Origin: Aureobasidium sp. EXF-3400
Taxonomy: Eukaryota; Ascomycota; Dothideomycetes; Dothideales; Saccotheciaceae
DNA length: 64,000 bases
Direction: 5' to 3'
Assembly: GCA_024195585.1 (NCBI GenBank)
Contig: SWBL01000046.1
Coordinates: 124,001 to 188,000, forward strand
Within the stretch, counting starts at the first letter, position 1. The number at the start of each line of letters is the position of its first letter. The notes beneath the pieces are model-generated. The model was not told the DNA's origin. It saw only the letters and a list, made by a program, of their open reading frames with translations, and did no database searches. This document shows positions 1 to 10,630 of this stretch, piece by piece. Position numbers and translations under genes: made by a program.

Positions 1-2
1 TA

Positions 3-593
3 ATCCTTCTTCACGCCGAGCACGAATGGATCTGCGTCATCTACACTCGCCTCAACAGTGTTCGAGACGGATTCGTGGCGCTCCAAAACTTGCGAAACGC
101 TCTTGCGCCTGTTGGCTTCCGCATCAACATCGACCTTTTCGGTAGTAATGCCTTGCCCGATGCCGACAACCTTAGCAGCGATGCAGTCTTCCGCATAGGC
201 AATGTTATCGCAGAGGGCAAGGGGTTCGCTGTTCTTAGCCCCGAACAAATGGCAGACCTCAATCTGCCTGCGCTCACGGAGGCAATTCTCGCTGCCATGA
301 TTGCACAATGTGAAATCAAAGGCTTAACAACTCTTAGTAAGAAGGAACTGCAGGTGATCTGCGAGAACAACATTCCGAAGCTTAATGAGCTGCTTCTTAA
401 GCACGAGGCAAAGCGTGGGCAGAAAAGAGCTGGTAGTGACTTGGACACTAGCGTTGAAAACAGCAGGGTTCAGATCGCGGCTGCTCTTCATACAGAGGAG
501 TCGCGCGCCGCTTGGGACAAGCTTTCGCCGCAACAGCAACGTGAAGTGGTGTCAAAATGGCAATCTCTGAAGAGCCTGGATGAGGAGGATTGA
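3..593 (+). CDS. Hypothetical protein, 5'-truncated by the window edge
   Basis: An open frame runs in from the left edge without a stop and ends at a TGA at 591-593, giving at least 196 residues. The N-terminal visible part (HEWICVIYTRLNSVRDGF) is in frame with the rest, so the true start lies outside the window. The C-terminal half is charged and helical with a KLSPQQQREVV stretch. I see no signal peptide, membrane segment or familiar catalytic motif and do not recognise the family. It is followed after one base by an open frame with a zinc finger, so the two could be parts of one disrupted or intron-containing gene. Function unknown. Confidence 0.5.
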   Translation: MLLHAEHEWICVIYTRLNSVRDGFVALQNLRNALAPVGFRINIDLFGSNALPDADNLSSDAVFRIGNVIAEGKGFAVLSPEQMADLNLPALTEAILAAMIAQCEIKGLTTLSKKELQVICENNIPKLNELLLKHEAKRGQKRAGSDLDTSVENSRVQIAAALHTEESRAAWDKLSPQQQREVVSKWQSLKSLDEED

Positions 594-594
594 G

Positions 595-1143
595 GTGCTT
601 GATGTGAATTGGGAGCAAATATACCTGCGACCCGTGACAAGGTACAAGACAGGAGAAAAACTTGATGAGCATCTTGACAGCGAATATCACAAGCACATGA
701 TGTGAGATCTCGAGTCCCACATGACCCAGGCTGACATAGAGGCTCGTCAGAAGGATCAAAAGGCAGCAATGCTCAAGACGAAGAAGGAGAGAATGTATGA
801 GAAGAATCGCAGAGAAAAGAAGTTCTCATGTGACATTTGTCAGAAGGGCTTCAAGGTAATCTTCGACCTGAAGGTTCATCTGAAGACGCCCTCGCACGCC
901 ACTGCCCAGAAGACTGCCAGAAATAAAACCAAGAAAGAGTTGCCAAAAAGACCTCTTGAGGACATCTTGAGAGTCACTCCCAACAGAAGGGTCCATATGG
1001 TAAGGAAGTGGTTGATACGGGAGGGTGTATGCATAGTCGAGAGTCACGGACAGACTATGAAGAGCCATCTGACCTTGAGCAACTGCAGAAACCCATCCTG
1101 CCCGTCCTCGTGTTCTTTTCATAGGACATGCGTGTCAAGGTGA
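595..1143 (+). pseudogene. C2H2 zinc-finger ORF interrupted by an in-frame TGA
   Basis: From 595 a frame reads as protein-like sequence, hits TGA at 703-705, and continues in the same frame through ATG at 721 to a stop at 1141-1143. The downstream part carries one C2H2 finger (CDICQKGF, then H-x5-H) preceded by a Lys/Glu-rich helix, typical of nucleic-acid-binding zinc-finger proteins. Upstream of the TGA, an EHLDSEYHKH segment may be the His half of a second, degraded finger. The last ~90 bases overlap the 3' end of the DUF6536 gene on the other strand, so the true coding end is probably before about 1050. A start at 721 would give an intact 140-residue protein, but continuous coding-like sequence across the stop favours decay. 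An unseen intron is the alternative. Confidence 0.4.
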
Positions 1144-3191
1144 CGACAGAATCATCGTCAGCATGACAAGCTGCCGAGATGGCCATTGAGCAAGTTCCCA
1201 ACACAGGCATACCGGCATGCAGCTTCCTCTCCATCCCGAATGCCAGAACACACAACATGACGAAACCAAGCACCAGAGCGATGATTGCGGAAAATGTTGA
1301 GGTTCCGTACGTAATGCGTTGATGCGAGTATTGGCCCATAATGTCGTAGGTCTGTATAGCGACGACATTGAGAGCTCGCGTGGCGAAGAAGTGGATCAAA
1401 ATTAGAGAGATTAGAAGCAATGCAGAGAAATGAGGTTTGATGCTGAGATAGTATGTGCTTTGAGCACCTTGTGCAGGCAAGGTGACCCTTAGAGGTGTTC
1501 GGGTCTTCACAAAGGCGTTGAGTTCAGCAGCAACGAACATGCGTGACCAGATATGGTTGTAGAATAAGTATGTCACCGATATAATTAGATGTATGGAGCC
1601 AAGGCCAGTAAGGTTGGCGAGAAGACCACGTGTAGACGTTGGGGTTCGCAGATTAAGTGGCTGGTAGTTGGACAATTCGTCGCTGTTGTACACGATCAAG
1701 ACTGCAGTTGCAATGGCAAAGAAGGCAAGAAAGAGGCAATTGAGAGACAAAGCACAAGTTTCGGTGTCGACTGCTGCTCGCCAGACTGGCCACTTGCGTT
1801 TCCATATGGTGATATCTTTTTCCGAACGTCGGAAGCCGAACTTGTCAAACCTACTTTTTGGTGAGTGGACCGCGGGAATCGCAAGTACTGCATTCCTTAA
1901 GGTCAGAGGGTCTGGATGTATCAGGAAACTGGCTACGGCATCTCCGACAGTGGCTCAAAGGTGTTAGCTCGGCACTTGTACCAGATGATTGCTATAACAT
2001 ACCAAAAGGTCGAAACCTGCTTGATGCCAGACCAGCCAAGCATCCGAGCTCCACAAACAAGCAAACAATGATGCCAATGAGGACTTGAGTATCTATATCC
2101 ACACCACACTCGGGCTCAAATGTCTGAGCGAGGCAGTATTCAACAGGATAGGATATTGCCGTGCAATAATAGTCCCATACAGGGACGTTCCAGACGTTGC
2201 CAGTTCCGAAGTCAAAATCTGTGTCAAGACAGTGTTTGCGGGAGTGGAAGATGGAGGCAGTGCCGTTCGTATTGAACCAATCGATTTGGTGTACACCCTG
2301 GTATCTGGGGTTCACGGCCATCTCTGGATAATGTAGTTCACAGTCGACGAAACCATCCAATGTGTTGCTGGTATTGGAGGAACTTATCAGTAGTACATTG
2401 GAAAACTTGGGAGGCATCTGCAAGGAAGAGTACGCGGTTCGACATTCGGCGGGTGATGAATGGATCAAGTCTGTCGATTCGTCCCGTATCTGCTCAAGTA
2501 GGGAGTCAAAGCTGATTGCCGTAAGTGCTGCTTTGGCCGACGATGAAACGGCATGATACTGTTCCGCTTTCGTGAGGAATATAGACTGTTCTGATGCTGC
2601 ATCTAGTCGAGATCCTTTGAGATAATCCACAGTCACCAGAGATGCTACTCGGTCTGTTGTTGCCAAAGTCATGAATACCATGGAGTTGTGACTTGCGAAG
2701 GATTAGCTCAGAACAGAGAGGACTCATGGCTGAACAGACGCAACTTACAGATAGGGCAGGAGTATAGAGGTTGTTGCCAGCAAAGTTGCTAGAGCTAACC
2801 TACGCTTAGATATCCATCTGACATTCCGCAGTCCTCCAACGCCTATATGCACCCATCGATCTCGCGAATGAGCATTTTCGACTTCATTCCTAGTTGGCGA
2901 AAGCAGAAGTTGAACTCCATGTGAACCCGCAGCAAAAAGCAGAACCGCGAAAGCACATGTAGCGAAGCTGGCGTACGCTCCTGTCTTTGAAGCTTGGGAA
3001 CAAGTTCCACTGAACACCTGCACCACGCCATGTCTAACATGAAGGTTATCGTGTATCCAAATCAGGAACGCGAGATACGTGACCAGTAACAGGCCAGCGA
3101 ATGTGGTGTTGATAATGACGATGGTGCGCCAGGTGGGATGCTTACGGATGACCGAACTGTAGGTGATAAGTCTCTCACGACCATCATTCAT
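1055..3191 (-). CDS. DUF6536 fungal multi-pass membrane protein
   Basis: Three-exon gene, complement(1055-1953, 2003-2691, 2749-3191), 676 codons before the stop; an upstream in-frame Met at 3260 would add 23 residues. Both introns (49 and 57 nt) have GT-AG ends and keep frame. The N-terminus carries the DUF6536 signature: W-R-T-I-V-I-I-N-T, the following hydrophobic helix, and further on LLPYLHNSMVF. A second family landmark, VGDAVASFL, begins exon 3. The C-terminal half has several hydrophobic segments and the motif GTCSMAISAACH close to the end, where family members often run on further, so the tail looks short. DUF6536 proteins are fungal integral membrane proteins of unknown role. Family assignment is firm, function unknown. 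Confidence 0.82.
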
Positions 3192-3260
3192 AGCAGCGGA
3201 ATGATATCTCGAGCTGTATGACCATGCGACAGAATTCGAAGACGGTGCGAGCGATGGCAT

Positions 3261-4163
3261 ATGGTGTCACGAACTTGTCGCTAAGGTTGGATGTCGTGGA
3301 GTTTGAGTAAATAAGTGCATCTTCCTCGGACAAGACAACTCGAAGAGTACTTGGGCTAATGGGTAACTGGTGGCTGAGTAGGATCAGGCTGGAGTAGTGC
3401 GTTGGTTGCACCATGATGATTGGCTGCCTTGCCGCCAAGAATTAACTATTGGTGGTATACACATGCAAGCCATCAATTGTGCGGCAACAGAGAGAAAGCC
3501 TCGGCGGCGAATTTTACATCAGCCTAGTGAGTCTTGATATGGAGCTTGCATCGTTCTGTGCCGAAAGACCTTGTGATCATGATTGCAATGTTCGACGTCT
3601 TGTGTATGCATGGCATGGTATGGTCAAATCATCAATCATGGCGGAAACCATAGATAGATGGTGTTCTCGAACTCAGGCCTCGATCATACGAGTCTTTGGA
3701 AATCTTTCCTCGTACAAACAATGCGTTGGAAGTCGAAGCAAGAGGGGCAGCTGAAGGTCGTTCTTGAACGTTGAGAACACACGGAATGACGTGACTTTAC
3801 GTTGCCAACCTCGGCTAGTCGCACCTTTGCACCTTCTCCACTGTCAACTCGACTTCTTGCCCTCCATGCTCGCTTTGCAATCGCACACGCAGGCACACAT
3901 CACCGAGTCGCTGGAAAGCGGGCAGCTTTGCTAAACTTTAGCGTATCATGCGTTGGACAGACGAATACGACCAACTGACACTTCAGCCGGCAGCTCGTCA
4001 TCACGGTTGATGTATTTCTATAGAGTTTCCCCGCCATGAACAGGGATCGACTTCTTGCATATCATTTTGCGGAGAGGGGTTGAGGTGGAGTCATGACATT
4101 ATCCAAGAGCCGAAATGTCTTGCTTGTGGGCAAGAAGAAGCAAGCAATTGCTAAGCACTGGAC
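3261..4163. other. Intergenic, no gene seen
   Basis: About 0.9 kb between the divergent DUF6536 and carboxylesterase genes. Only short frames without coding character occur. It should hold both promoters; the only element I can point to is a TATA box just upstream of the esterase. Confidence 0.5.
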
Positions 4164-4169
4164 TATAAA
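4164..4169 (+). promoter_or_regulatory. TATA box of the carboxylesterase gene
   Basis: TATAAA 58 bases upstream of the ATG at 4227, inside a plausible core-promoter distance. No other TATA-like element lies closer. Confidence 0.45.
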
Positions 4170-4226
4170 GGTAGGATTCTGTGTCGACTTTTACCCTGAT
4201 ATCTTTTCAAGACATCAATCGCCAAG

Positions 4227-5783
4227 ATGCATCATACTTCCATTCTCGTAACCTCTCTTCTGGCTGTCGGGGCTCTTGCGTGGCCGACACAAGATGTGGG
4301 ATCCGACGAACTGACTGTTCAAACGTCTTCCGGCCTTGTGTATGGAAACAAAGACCCAGAATATCCCAACGTTCGCCAATTCTTTGGCATACCTTTTGCA
4401 CAACCGCCCACAGGAGCACTCCGTTTCGAACCTCCTCAACCTTTGCCGGTATCTGCTTCGAGGAAGACAATCAACAATACAGAACTGCCACCTAGTTGCA
4501 TGCAATATCTCAATACTGTCAGCCCTGGAGTTTACGTTGACCAGATCCTCGAGTTTGGTCTTCAAGGCAAGAACGGTACCGGAGCAATCAGCGAGGATTG
4601 CTTAACTCTGAGCGTCTGGGCTCCAACCAGTAACAGCAGCCAGTCTTGCCAGAGCAATGAGCTGCTTCCTGTCCTCATCTGGATCTACGGAGGTGGATTC
4701 GTTACTGGAGGACAAGACGTCCCCTATCAAATTCCCAGTCAGTGGATTCAGCGAACGCAAGACCACATTGTGGTTGCCATCAACTACCGTCTCAACATTT
4801 TCGGCTTCCCAAATGCGGCAGGATTGAGTGACCAAAACGTGGGTCTACTTGATCAGAGAGCAGCAGTCGAGTGGGTGCGTGACAACATCGTCAGGTTTGG
4901 GGGTGACCCTTCACGAATGCTTCTTTGGGGTCAGTCGGCTGGTTCAGCCAGTGTAGACTACTACAACTACGCCTACCCCAAGGACCCTATCGTGTCTGGC
5001 TTCAGCATGGACTCTGGCACGGCATTCATTGGCATCACTTCCGATGACCCTCAATACACCAACTTCACTTTCGTTGCTTCTCAGCTCGGTTGCGCCAACT
5101 CGTCTTCTCCACAGGACGAGCTTGCCTGTGTACGCAAAATCCCTGCCTCTACCATCGAAGACTTTGTCAAGAACTACCAGGAGAATGGCACCACACCCTC
5201 TATCAGTTTCCTTCCTTTTGTCGACGAGAAGGTTGTCTTCAGCAACTATACCGCCCGTGCACTTGCAGGACTTCAAGCAAATTTGCCGGCTATTATCGGC
5301 ACAAATGCTCAAGACGGCGTACCCTTTGCTCCCTACAGTCCTTCCGGACCAAACGCTACACTTGCCCAGTTCGCACTCTTGACAACCTTCTTCTGCCCTG
5401 CTACCGAGTCTATCCGTTTGCGCCAACAGACCAACCGCCCTACATACCGTTACGTCTACAGCGGCAACTTCTCAAACATCTCGCCGTCAGGTTGGCTGGG
5501 TGCTTACCATTCTTCCGAACTGCCTTTGCTATTTGGCACTTTTGACAACTTCAGAGGCCAAGGCCCTGTATTGGAGAACCAAACTAGTGTTGCCATGCAA
5601 GATGCTTGGGTAGCGTTCACCAAGGGTGGTATGACCGGCATCGAGCAAACAGGATGGCAGGAATACGAGATGCTTGGCGAGAGCACAGTGAGAGATTTCG
5701 GAGATGGAGTGGCTGTCAAGGATGTTGATTTGAAGTATTTGGAGAACCTTTGTGATGGAGCCAAGCCCAACTATTCTGTTTGA
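4227..5783 (+). CDS. Secreted type-B carboxylesterase/lipase
   Basis: Single-exon 518-residue protein of the carboxylesterase type-B family, an alpha/beta hydrolase that cleaves esters. The first ~19 residues (MHHTSILVTSLLAVGALAW) form a signal peptide, so it is probably exported. Visible landmarks are the oxyanion loop YGGGF at about 154-158, the SEDCL motif at about 122-126, the nucleophile elbow GQSAGS with Ser237, and the His region AYHSSELPLLFG with His428. The acid residue appears to be Asp363 in NAQDG, where many relatives have Glu. Length is normal for fungal members, and several N-x-S/T sites fit a secreted enzyme. The substrate cannot be told from sequence. The gene converges on the amidase gene, with only 60 bases between their stops. 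Confidence 0.92.
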   Translation: MHHTSILVTSLLAVGALAWPTQDVGSDELTVQTSSGLVYGNKDPEYPNVRQFFGIPFAQPPTGALRFEPPQPLPVSASRKTINNTELPPSCMQYLNTVSPGVYVDQILEFGLQGKNGTGAISEDCLTLSVWAPTSNSSQSCQSNELLPVLIWIYGGGFVTGGQDVPYQIPSQWIQRTQDHIVVAINYRLNIFGFPNAAGLSDQNVGLLDQRAAVEWVRDNIVRFGGDPSRMLLWGQSAGSASVDYYNYAYPKDPIVSGFSMDSGTAFIGITSDDPQYTNFTFVASQLGCANSSSPQDELACVRKIPASTIEDFVKNYQENGTTPSISFLPFVDEKVVFSNYTARALAGLQANLPAIIGTNAQDGVPFAPYSPSGPNATLAQFALLTTFFCPATESIRLRQQTNRPTYRYVYSGNFSNISPSGWLGAYHSSELPLLFGTFDNFRGQGPVLENQTSVAMQDAWVAFTKGGMTGIEQTGWQEYEMLGESTVRDFGDGVAVKDVDLKYLENLCDGAKPNYSV

Positions 5784-5843
5784 GATGGTTGATGGAACAG
5801 ACAATTTAGCTCAATTCTGTACGACGCTCAGATATCGTAGTCT

Positions 5844-7562
5844 CTATAGTTGACTCTGCACCATCTCAGCCCTTTCTACACGCTTCACAGTCTTGCTGCT
5901 CTTTGCCTCATCATCCACACCCTTAACAAGTCCTTCCACAACTTCAGCCACGGCCAACAACTTCTCCTCTCTCAGCCTTTTGCCGACCAACTGCAAGTTC
6001 ACTGGCGCATCTCTGTATTTCTCCGCCCCGCCCTGATCCCAGAACTTTCTGTACATAGCATCCTTGTCACCCAAAATGTCTGGCGTATCTTCATCCCAAG
6101 TATCTGTCGGTGAAACCTTTGTAACGGGTAACACCACACCAGGCAGATCCGTTGCGTTGAAGACAGCAGTGTAACCCCAATACTTGCTTTCGTCATGTGC
6201 AGAAGCTACGGAAGCGTTGACTGGACACAACAAGGCGTCTATACCTGTTTCTCTCCATTGCAGTGAGAATGCCGTCCTTAAGCGGTCACGCAGGGAGTTA
6301 AGTTCCCAGGTCTGCTCGACGGTGTGGCGTGTTGGTGATGCGCTGTCTATGAGCCATTGAATCATGGGTACTGCAGGATCGGAGTCTTGCGTCAGAGTAG
6401 ACGTGTATTCCTCAGCACCGTCCAGGAAGTATGCGGTGTTGATCCATTTGAGCAGAGAGGTGTGGAGACTCGGATCCCAAGACACGACTTCGTGGCCTGC
6501 CTTGCGAAGCTTGTAGACCGCCTCTTTGAGCGCGCGCTGGATGGGTGGGTGAGGAGAGACTGCCCCGTCATGCCACAAGACTCCAATCCTGAGCTTCTTC
6601 GGCAGAGTCTGAGGGGATTCGTTTCGCCATGGCAGATCAATGAGACTGGGCTCAAAGTCCCAAGGTTGTGCGTCCAGGGCTACTTTACAGAATAAACGCA
6701 AATCGGCGAGGGAGTTTGCCATAGGGCCAACACAGCCGATTATGTTTTCCATGCCGGCGTGCAGTCCGCTGAGGCCGGAATGAGGGATCCTGGCTACAGA
6801 GCATTTTAGACCCCAGCCTCCGCAGAAGCCACTGGGACAGCGAATACTGCCGCCAATATCTGTGCCAATACCCAAGGGTGAGCCTCGCATAGCTACCAGA
6901 GCGGACTCGCCTCCAGAGCTTCCTCCAGAAGTGAGGTTGGTGTTGAAAGGGTTCGTCGTACGGCCAAAAAGGTTTGAATGTGTTTCAAGAGCCATAAGGG
7001 TTTGTGGGTTGGTAGTCTTGACGTGAAAGACTGCTCCTGCTTCTCTAAAGACTTTGCAGATCAAGGCATCACCTGAACATGGTGCATCTACCCAAGAGAT
7101 CAAGCCGGAAGTGGCTGGTGTGCCCTCTAGAAAAATGTGTTCTTTGACCGATATAGGCAAGCCATGGAGAGGACCAATCGGCTTGTTGTGCTTATGCATG
7201 TAATCATCTAGCTCTTTTGCTCGCTCAAGGGCAGACTCGAACATGATGAGTGCGAGACAATTGGTGGCTTGGTGAGCTAGAGCAGCTCGCTTGCAGAATG
7301 CCAAGGTCACTTGGTAAGATGTCCATGTCCTGGTGTGGATGTACGAAAGGATATCCACAGCTCGTTGTTCAGTGATGAAGAGCTCCTCCTTAGACATAAT
7401 AGAGGAACACTTTCTAGGTAGATCCATGAAGTTGTGGCCACGAAGAAGATCCTTGTCAACTAGCCATGCCGAGGGAATTGCATCAAGAATCTCTCTTTGC
7501 TTTCTGGCGGCAACGTGATACCATGACGGAGTTGTGGACTGTGACATGATATCAAATACCAA
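5844..7562 (-). CDS. Amidase-signature family amidase (acetamidase-like)
   Basis: Uninterrupted 572-residue enzyme of the amidase-signature family, which hydrolyses carboxamides to acid plus ammonia. The Ser-cisSer-Lys triad is all visible: Lys140 in PISVKEH, Ser215 in TSGGSSGGE and Ser239 in GTDIGGSIR; the Lys-to-Ser and Ser-to-Ser spacings of 75 and 24 match the well-studied family pattern. No signal peptide, so probably cytosolic. The first Met (7562) or Met6 (7547) could be the start; Met6 in MSQSTTP looks equally good. It resembles the fungal acetamidase/general amidase group, whose members release nitrogen from amides, but the substrate is not determined. A cluster of GATA motifs lies about 220-390 bp upstream, fitting nitrogen-metabolite control. 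Confidence 0.92.
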   Translation of the reverse strand: MVFDIMSQSTTPSWYHVAARKQREILDAIPSAWLVDKDLLRGHNFMDLPRKCSSIMSKEELFITEQRAVDILSYIHTRTWTSYQVTLAFCKRAALAHQATNCLALIMFESALERAKELDDYMHKHNKPIGPLHGLPISVKEHIFLEGTPATSGLISWVDAPCSGDALICKVFREAGAVFHVKTTNPQTLMALETHSNLFGRTTNPFNTNLTSGGSSGGESALVAMRGSPLGIGTDIGGSIRCPSGFCGGWGLKCSVARIPHSGLSGLHAGMENIIGCVGPMANSLADLRLFCKVALDAQPWDFEPSLIDLPWRNESPQTLPKKLRIGVLWHDGAVSPHPPIQRALKEAVYKLRKAGHEVVSWDPSLHTSLLKWINTAYFLDGAEEYTSTLTQDSDPAVPMIQWLIDSASPTRHTVEQTWELNSLRDRLRTAFSLQWRETGIDALLCPVNASVASAHDESKYWGYTAVFNATDLPGVVLPVTKVSPTDTWDEDTPDILGDKDAMYRKFWDQGGAEKYRDAPVNLQLVGKRLREEKLLAVAEVVEGLVKGVDDEAKSSKTVKRVERAEMVQSQL

Positions 7563-7663
7563 CGGTCAGCGTGAGAATGGGAAAGAAAGAAGTAACGAAG
7601 GGGAAAAGAAGATGAATCGAACTCAAGATAACAACAAAAAGGCCACCAGGGCGACACTCTGCC

Positions 7664-7670
7664 TTTTATA
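7664..7670 (-). promoter_or_regulatory. TATA box of the amidase gene
   Basis: TATAAAA on the minus strand, about 100-115 bases upstream of the amidase start. Confidence 0.35.
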
Positions 7671-7776
7671 GACCCTTGAACCTTGATGATACGGGAGTCC
7701 CAACGGCAGGGGTACTCCGAAAGTCAACTTTGCAGCCATTATCAATCGCGACCTTTGCAGAATCCAGGTCTGGACA

Positions 7777-7934
7777 TGATAACCACAGCCATGCAGATGA
7801 AATGTGGAGCGGTGAATGCGCTGGCTGTGCAAGGCCAGAAGATAAGGGCGAACCGAAGCCTTCGGTTCGCGCTTCCCTCTCTGGCTGTCGAAGCTCGGAC
7901 ACATCTGATAAGACAGCGTCAGCGGATCAGATAA
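7777..7934. promoter_or_regulatory. Cluster of four HGATAR (AreA/GATA-factor) motifs upstream of the amidase
   Basis: TGATAA at 7777-7782, AGATAA at 7840-7845, TGATAA at 7906-7911 and AGATAA at 7929-7934, all within 158 bp of the intergenic space between the amidase and the divergent gene at 8176. GATA factors of the AreA type bind HGATAR sites and activate nitrogen-scavenging genes when good nitrogen sources are absent; fungal amidase genes are classic targets. The motif is short, so the density rather than any one site is the evidence. Confidence 0.45.
7848..7870. repeat. 23-bp near-perfect palindrome in the amidase upstream region
   Basis: Two 11-bp arms, GCGAACCGAAG and its exact reverse complement, separated by a single C. 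It lies in the middle of the GATA cluster. The symmetry suggests a dimeric regulator's operator or a cruciform; it has no terminator-like T run and does not sit at a gene end. Confidence 0.5.
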
Positions 7935-8175
7935 AAGGTTGCTTAGACTGCAAGTGGCATCCTGATGAAGACGCATATTGTTCTTTGCACATCTCGTTCA
8001 TTCAATCAAGAAACGGTTTCCCAGTGTTCGATGAGTCACTTGATTTCCATTTACCTATCCTTCTTACACACTCACCTCTAAAGCAGCACTTCCAACGTGT
8101 CCAGAGACGTGCAAGGTCTGCGCCCAGCACTACCTGCCGAAGTTTGCTGTCTGTCATCCAATCGCACCACGCGCT

Positions 8176-10630
8176 ATGGTGCCTTACAGCGACACCGAAG
8201 CCGCACAAACTACTGCAGACTATGTCAAGCGTATCAACGATGATCGCGATGCTATCCGCGCCAAGCTAGAGATGTATGGCGACCTTCTTCTGAAGCGCTG
8301 GCAGCGAAAGAGCATCGAGAAGCGTGCTACAGTCGTACGTACAGCAATGCCAGAGATATACTCTCGCCGGTTCCAGAGTGCCAGGCTGCTATCCGACAAC
8401 AAGCGAGCTTTTGCACAGCACTACTCGACCATCAGCATCAAGAAATTCAAAGCTCGTGGGGCCGAACAGTGCATGACGGACAGCATGCAAGCGCTCAAGC
8501 TCCACAACGACTCGCACCGCAAGCAGCAACTCCTCCCTTTCATCGACATCGAAACGCTATCGCAAGACTACATGAGCCTGTTGGCTTTGCTCCACCACCG
8601 CTCTGGTCCCGACATCACTGACTGGGTTATGCATGACTTTGAACATCTCAGAGCGGCTTTAATTGGACGATGGGACCACCTGCTTTCAACCCACACTGTG
8701 TCATCATGTATGGCAAACATCTTGGCCGACTGATCCCATGGAATAAGCAGTCCGCGCACCGTCACGACATCATCGGCTTTCCCCGAGCAGTACTCATCCT
8801 TGAGGCACAAGCGACATTATTCGCCTTCCTGTGCAAGACAGTCGAGATCCTGCTTGAGCCGAGCATTCAAGGAGCTACGGTTGGCCACCAACAGTGGGAT
8901 GTACTCATGCAGAGCGACTTTGGTAAGATTGGTCCGAAGCCACTCGTGGGCCGACGTCTGGAAGCTTTCCGCAGCCCACCACGACTCGATATGGCCACCA
9001 TCGTCGAAACCCTGGTCACCCAAACAGAAATCATGTTCGACGAGCTCTGGCTGCAGCAGACTGACCCGTTGTACTTGCGGGCCCACTTGGTACAAGCGAA
9101 GGACAGTGAATTGCATGATCGCATGGCGAAGGAGTCGCGTGAGGAATGGGTCTTGGAGTTCGCTTTGTGTTACAGTGTGTGGGCCGACAACTTCCAAACT
9201 GCGCTCGATCTAGCTGTTTTCGTATTCAAGATGCAAGAAGACCTTGGCCGCGGGGTATGTCCTGGAAAATCGCTACCTCCAGAGTACGAGGCTATCCTTG
9301 TGTTGTTTCAGAAGAATATGGAGCAGATGTTTCAGGGTCAGCTTCGCGATCTTCGATGCCTGGTGATCCAGGAGAAGCCTTTCCGGGATTATTTTGAAAA
9401 CCTAGGAAGAGGCGGCGAGCTTAAAGTCAAGCTATCGCCTGAAAAGATGCTTCTGGCCAACCCAATGCTCTGGAACATGATTCAGCTTTACACAAGAAGC
9501 GAATCGCATTCATCCACCTTCCACTTGGCTTTCATCGACCATATCATGCGCGAAGATGCAAAAAACGAGAAAAACCGTATCTCCCCATTGCTGGCTACAC
9601 ATATAGCCAGTATGATTGCTGTAGACGATATCATGTCGAGCCTGCGGTACCATCGACCTCAACACGGTGTCTCCGTTGACGCCGAAATGCTTGCTGAACT
9701 CGCTGCAGAATTGCCACGTACGCTGCCCGAACGCCAGCAACAAGCTTTAGGGTGTATGTATGCCTACAAAGGTTTCATGTGGCCGAAGCTTGAGGCTTTC
9801 ATGAAGCTGCCACCCCCGCCATCAGAGGAACCTTATGTGCTGCTCAAATATCTAAGGCCGCTGGACGAGGCATTGCATCAATTCTGGCAATGGGCATGTG
9901 TTAGCTTCTTCCATGAGATCGAGCGCAGTGGTCAGTCCCTGCATCTGTACTCGGACCCGATGTTCCTTACTATGATTGGAACTATGCAGATAGAGAGAGC
10001 GCGAAGAGCGTTATGGTACGCCAACTTAGAGCGAGTTGCTAGTGAGCAAGGTAAGACTTTCCCAATCGCTGAAAGAATAGCAATATTGATATGAATGCAG
10101 AGGGTAGCAAGCAAGTATCAGCTACCCAGCCAATCAGTGCAGCTTCTGTCAGTTCAACACCACTGCAGACTACCTGGGGCGAAGCAGCAACACCAGCTTT
10201 TATACGGCCCGCGGCAAAGTCCAAGTTGAAGACGAGACCATCGTACCCGACATCTCCGCCCACTGACAGCATGTCATGGAACACTGATCCCGTCGCCCCT
10301 CCTCCAAGCCCGCAAGCCTTCTCAATCCTGGTGTCCTCGAAGAGCCTAACCCTGTTCGTGCGCATGTTCACGGCAGACCCTAGTACGCCAGGCGAGATCT
10401 ACTGGACCGATTTTGTCTCGGCAATGGCTGACGCTGGCTGCTCCGTCATGCCCGGTGGTGGCTCTTGCTTCACGTTCACCCACGTAGATGAGAAGGAACA
10501 GAAGCACTCGATGGTCTTCCATTGTCCTCATCCTGAGCCGAGCATGAGTAAGGAGAGGCTGAGGTCATTTGGCAGCCGCTTGAATAGGCGCTGGGGCTGG
10601 AGCGAGGCAACTTTTGCGGTGAAGGTGTGA
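8176..10630 (+). CDS. Fungal protein of unknown function with HicA-like C-terminal motif; frame break near 8640-8700
   Basis: Three coding blocks belong together: 8176 to about 8650, about 8652 to 10050 in another frame, and 10101-10630. The second junction is a clean 50-nt GT-AG intron (10051-10100). The first has no acceptable intron: a 26-nt GT-AG segment restores frame but is too short, and a 74-nt alternative would delete family-like sequence, so a 1-nt indel is likely. The product would be about 790-800 residues. The N-terminus is basic and helical (IRAKLEMYGDLLLKRW). The C-terminus carries a recurrent fungal pattern, W-T-D-F-V-S-A-M-A-D-A-G, then FHCPHPEP and GSRLNRRWGW, which resembles the HicA/YcfA double-stranded-RNA-binding fold; that likeness is my inference. 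Role unknown. It may be a damaged allele. Confidence 0.6.
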
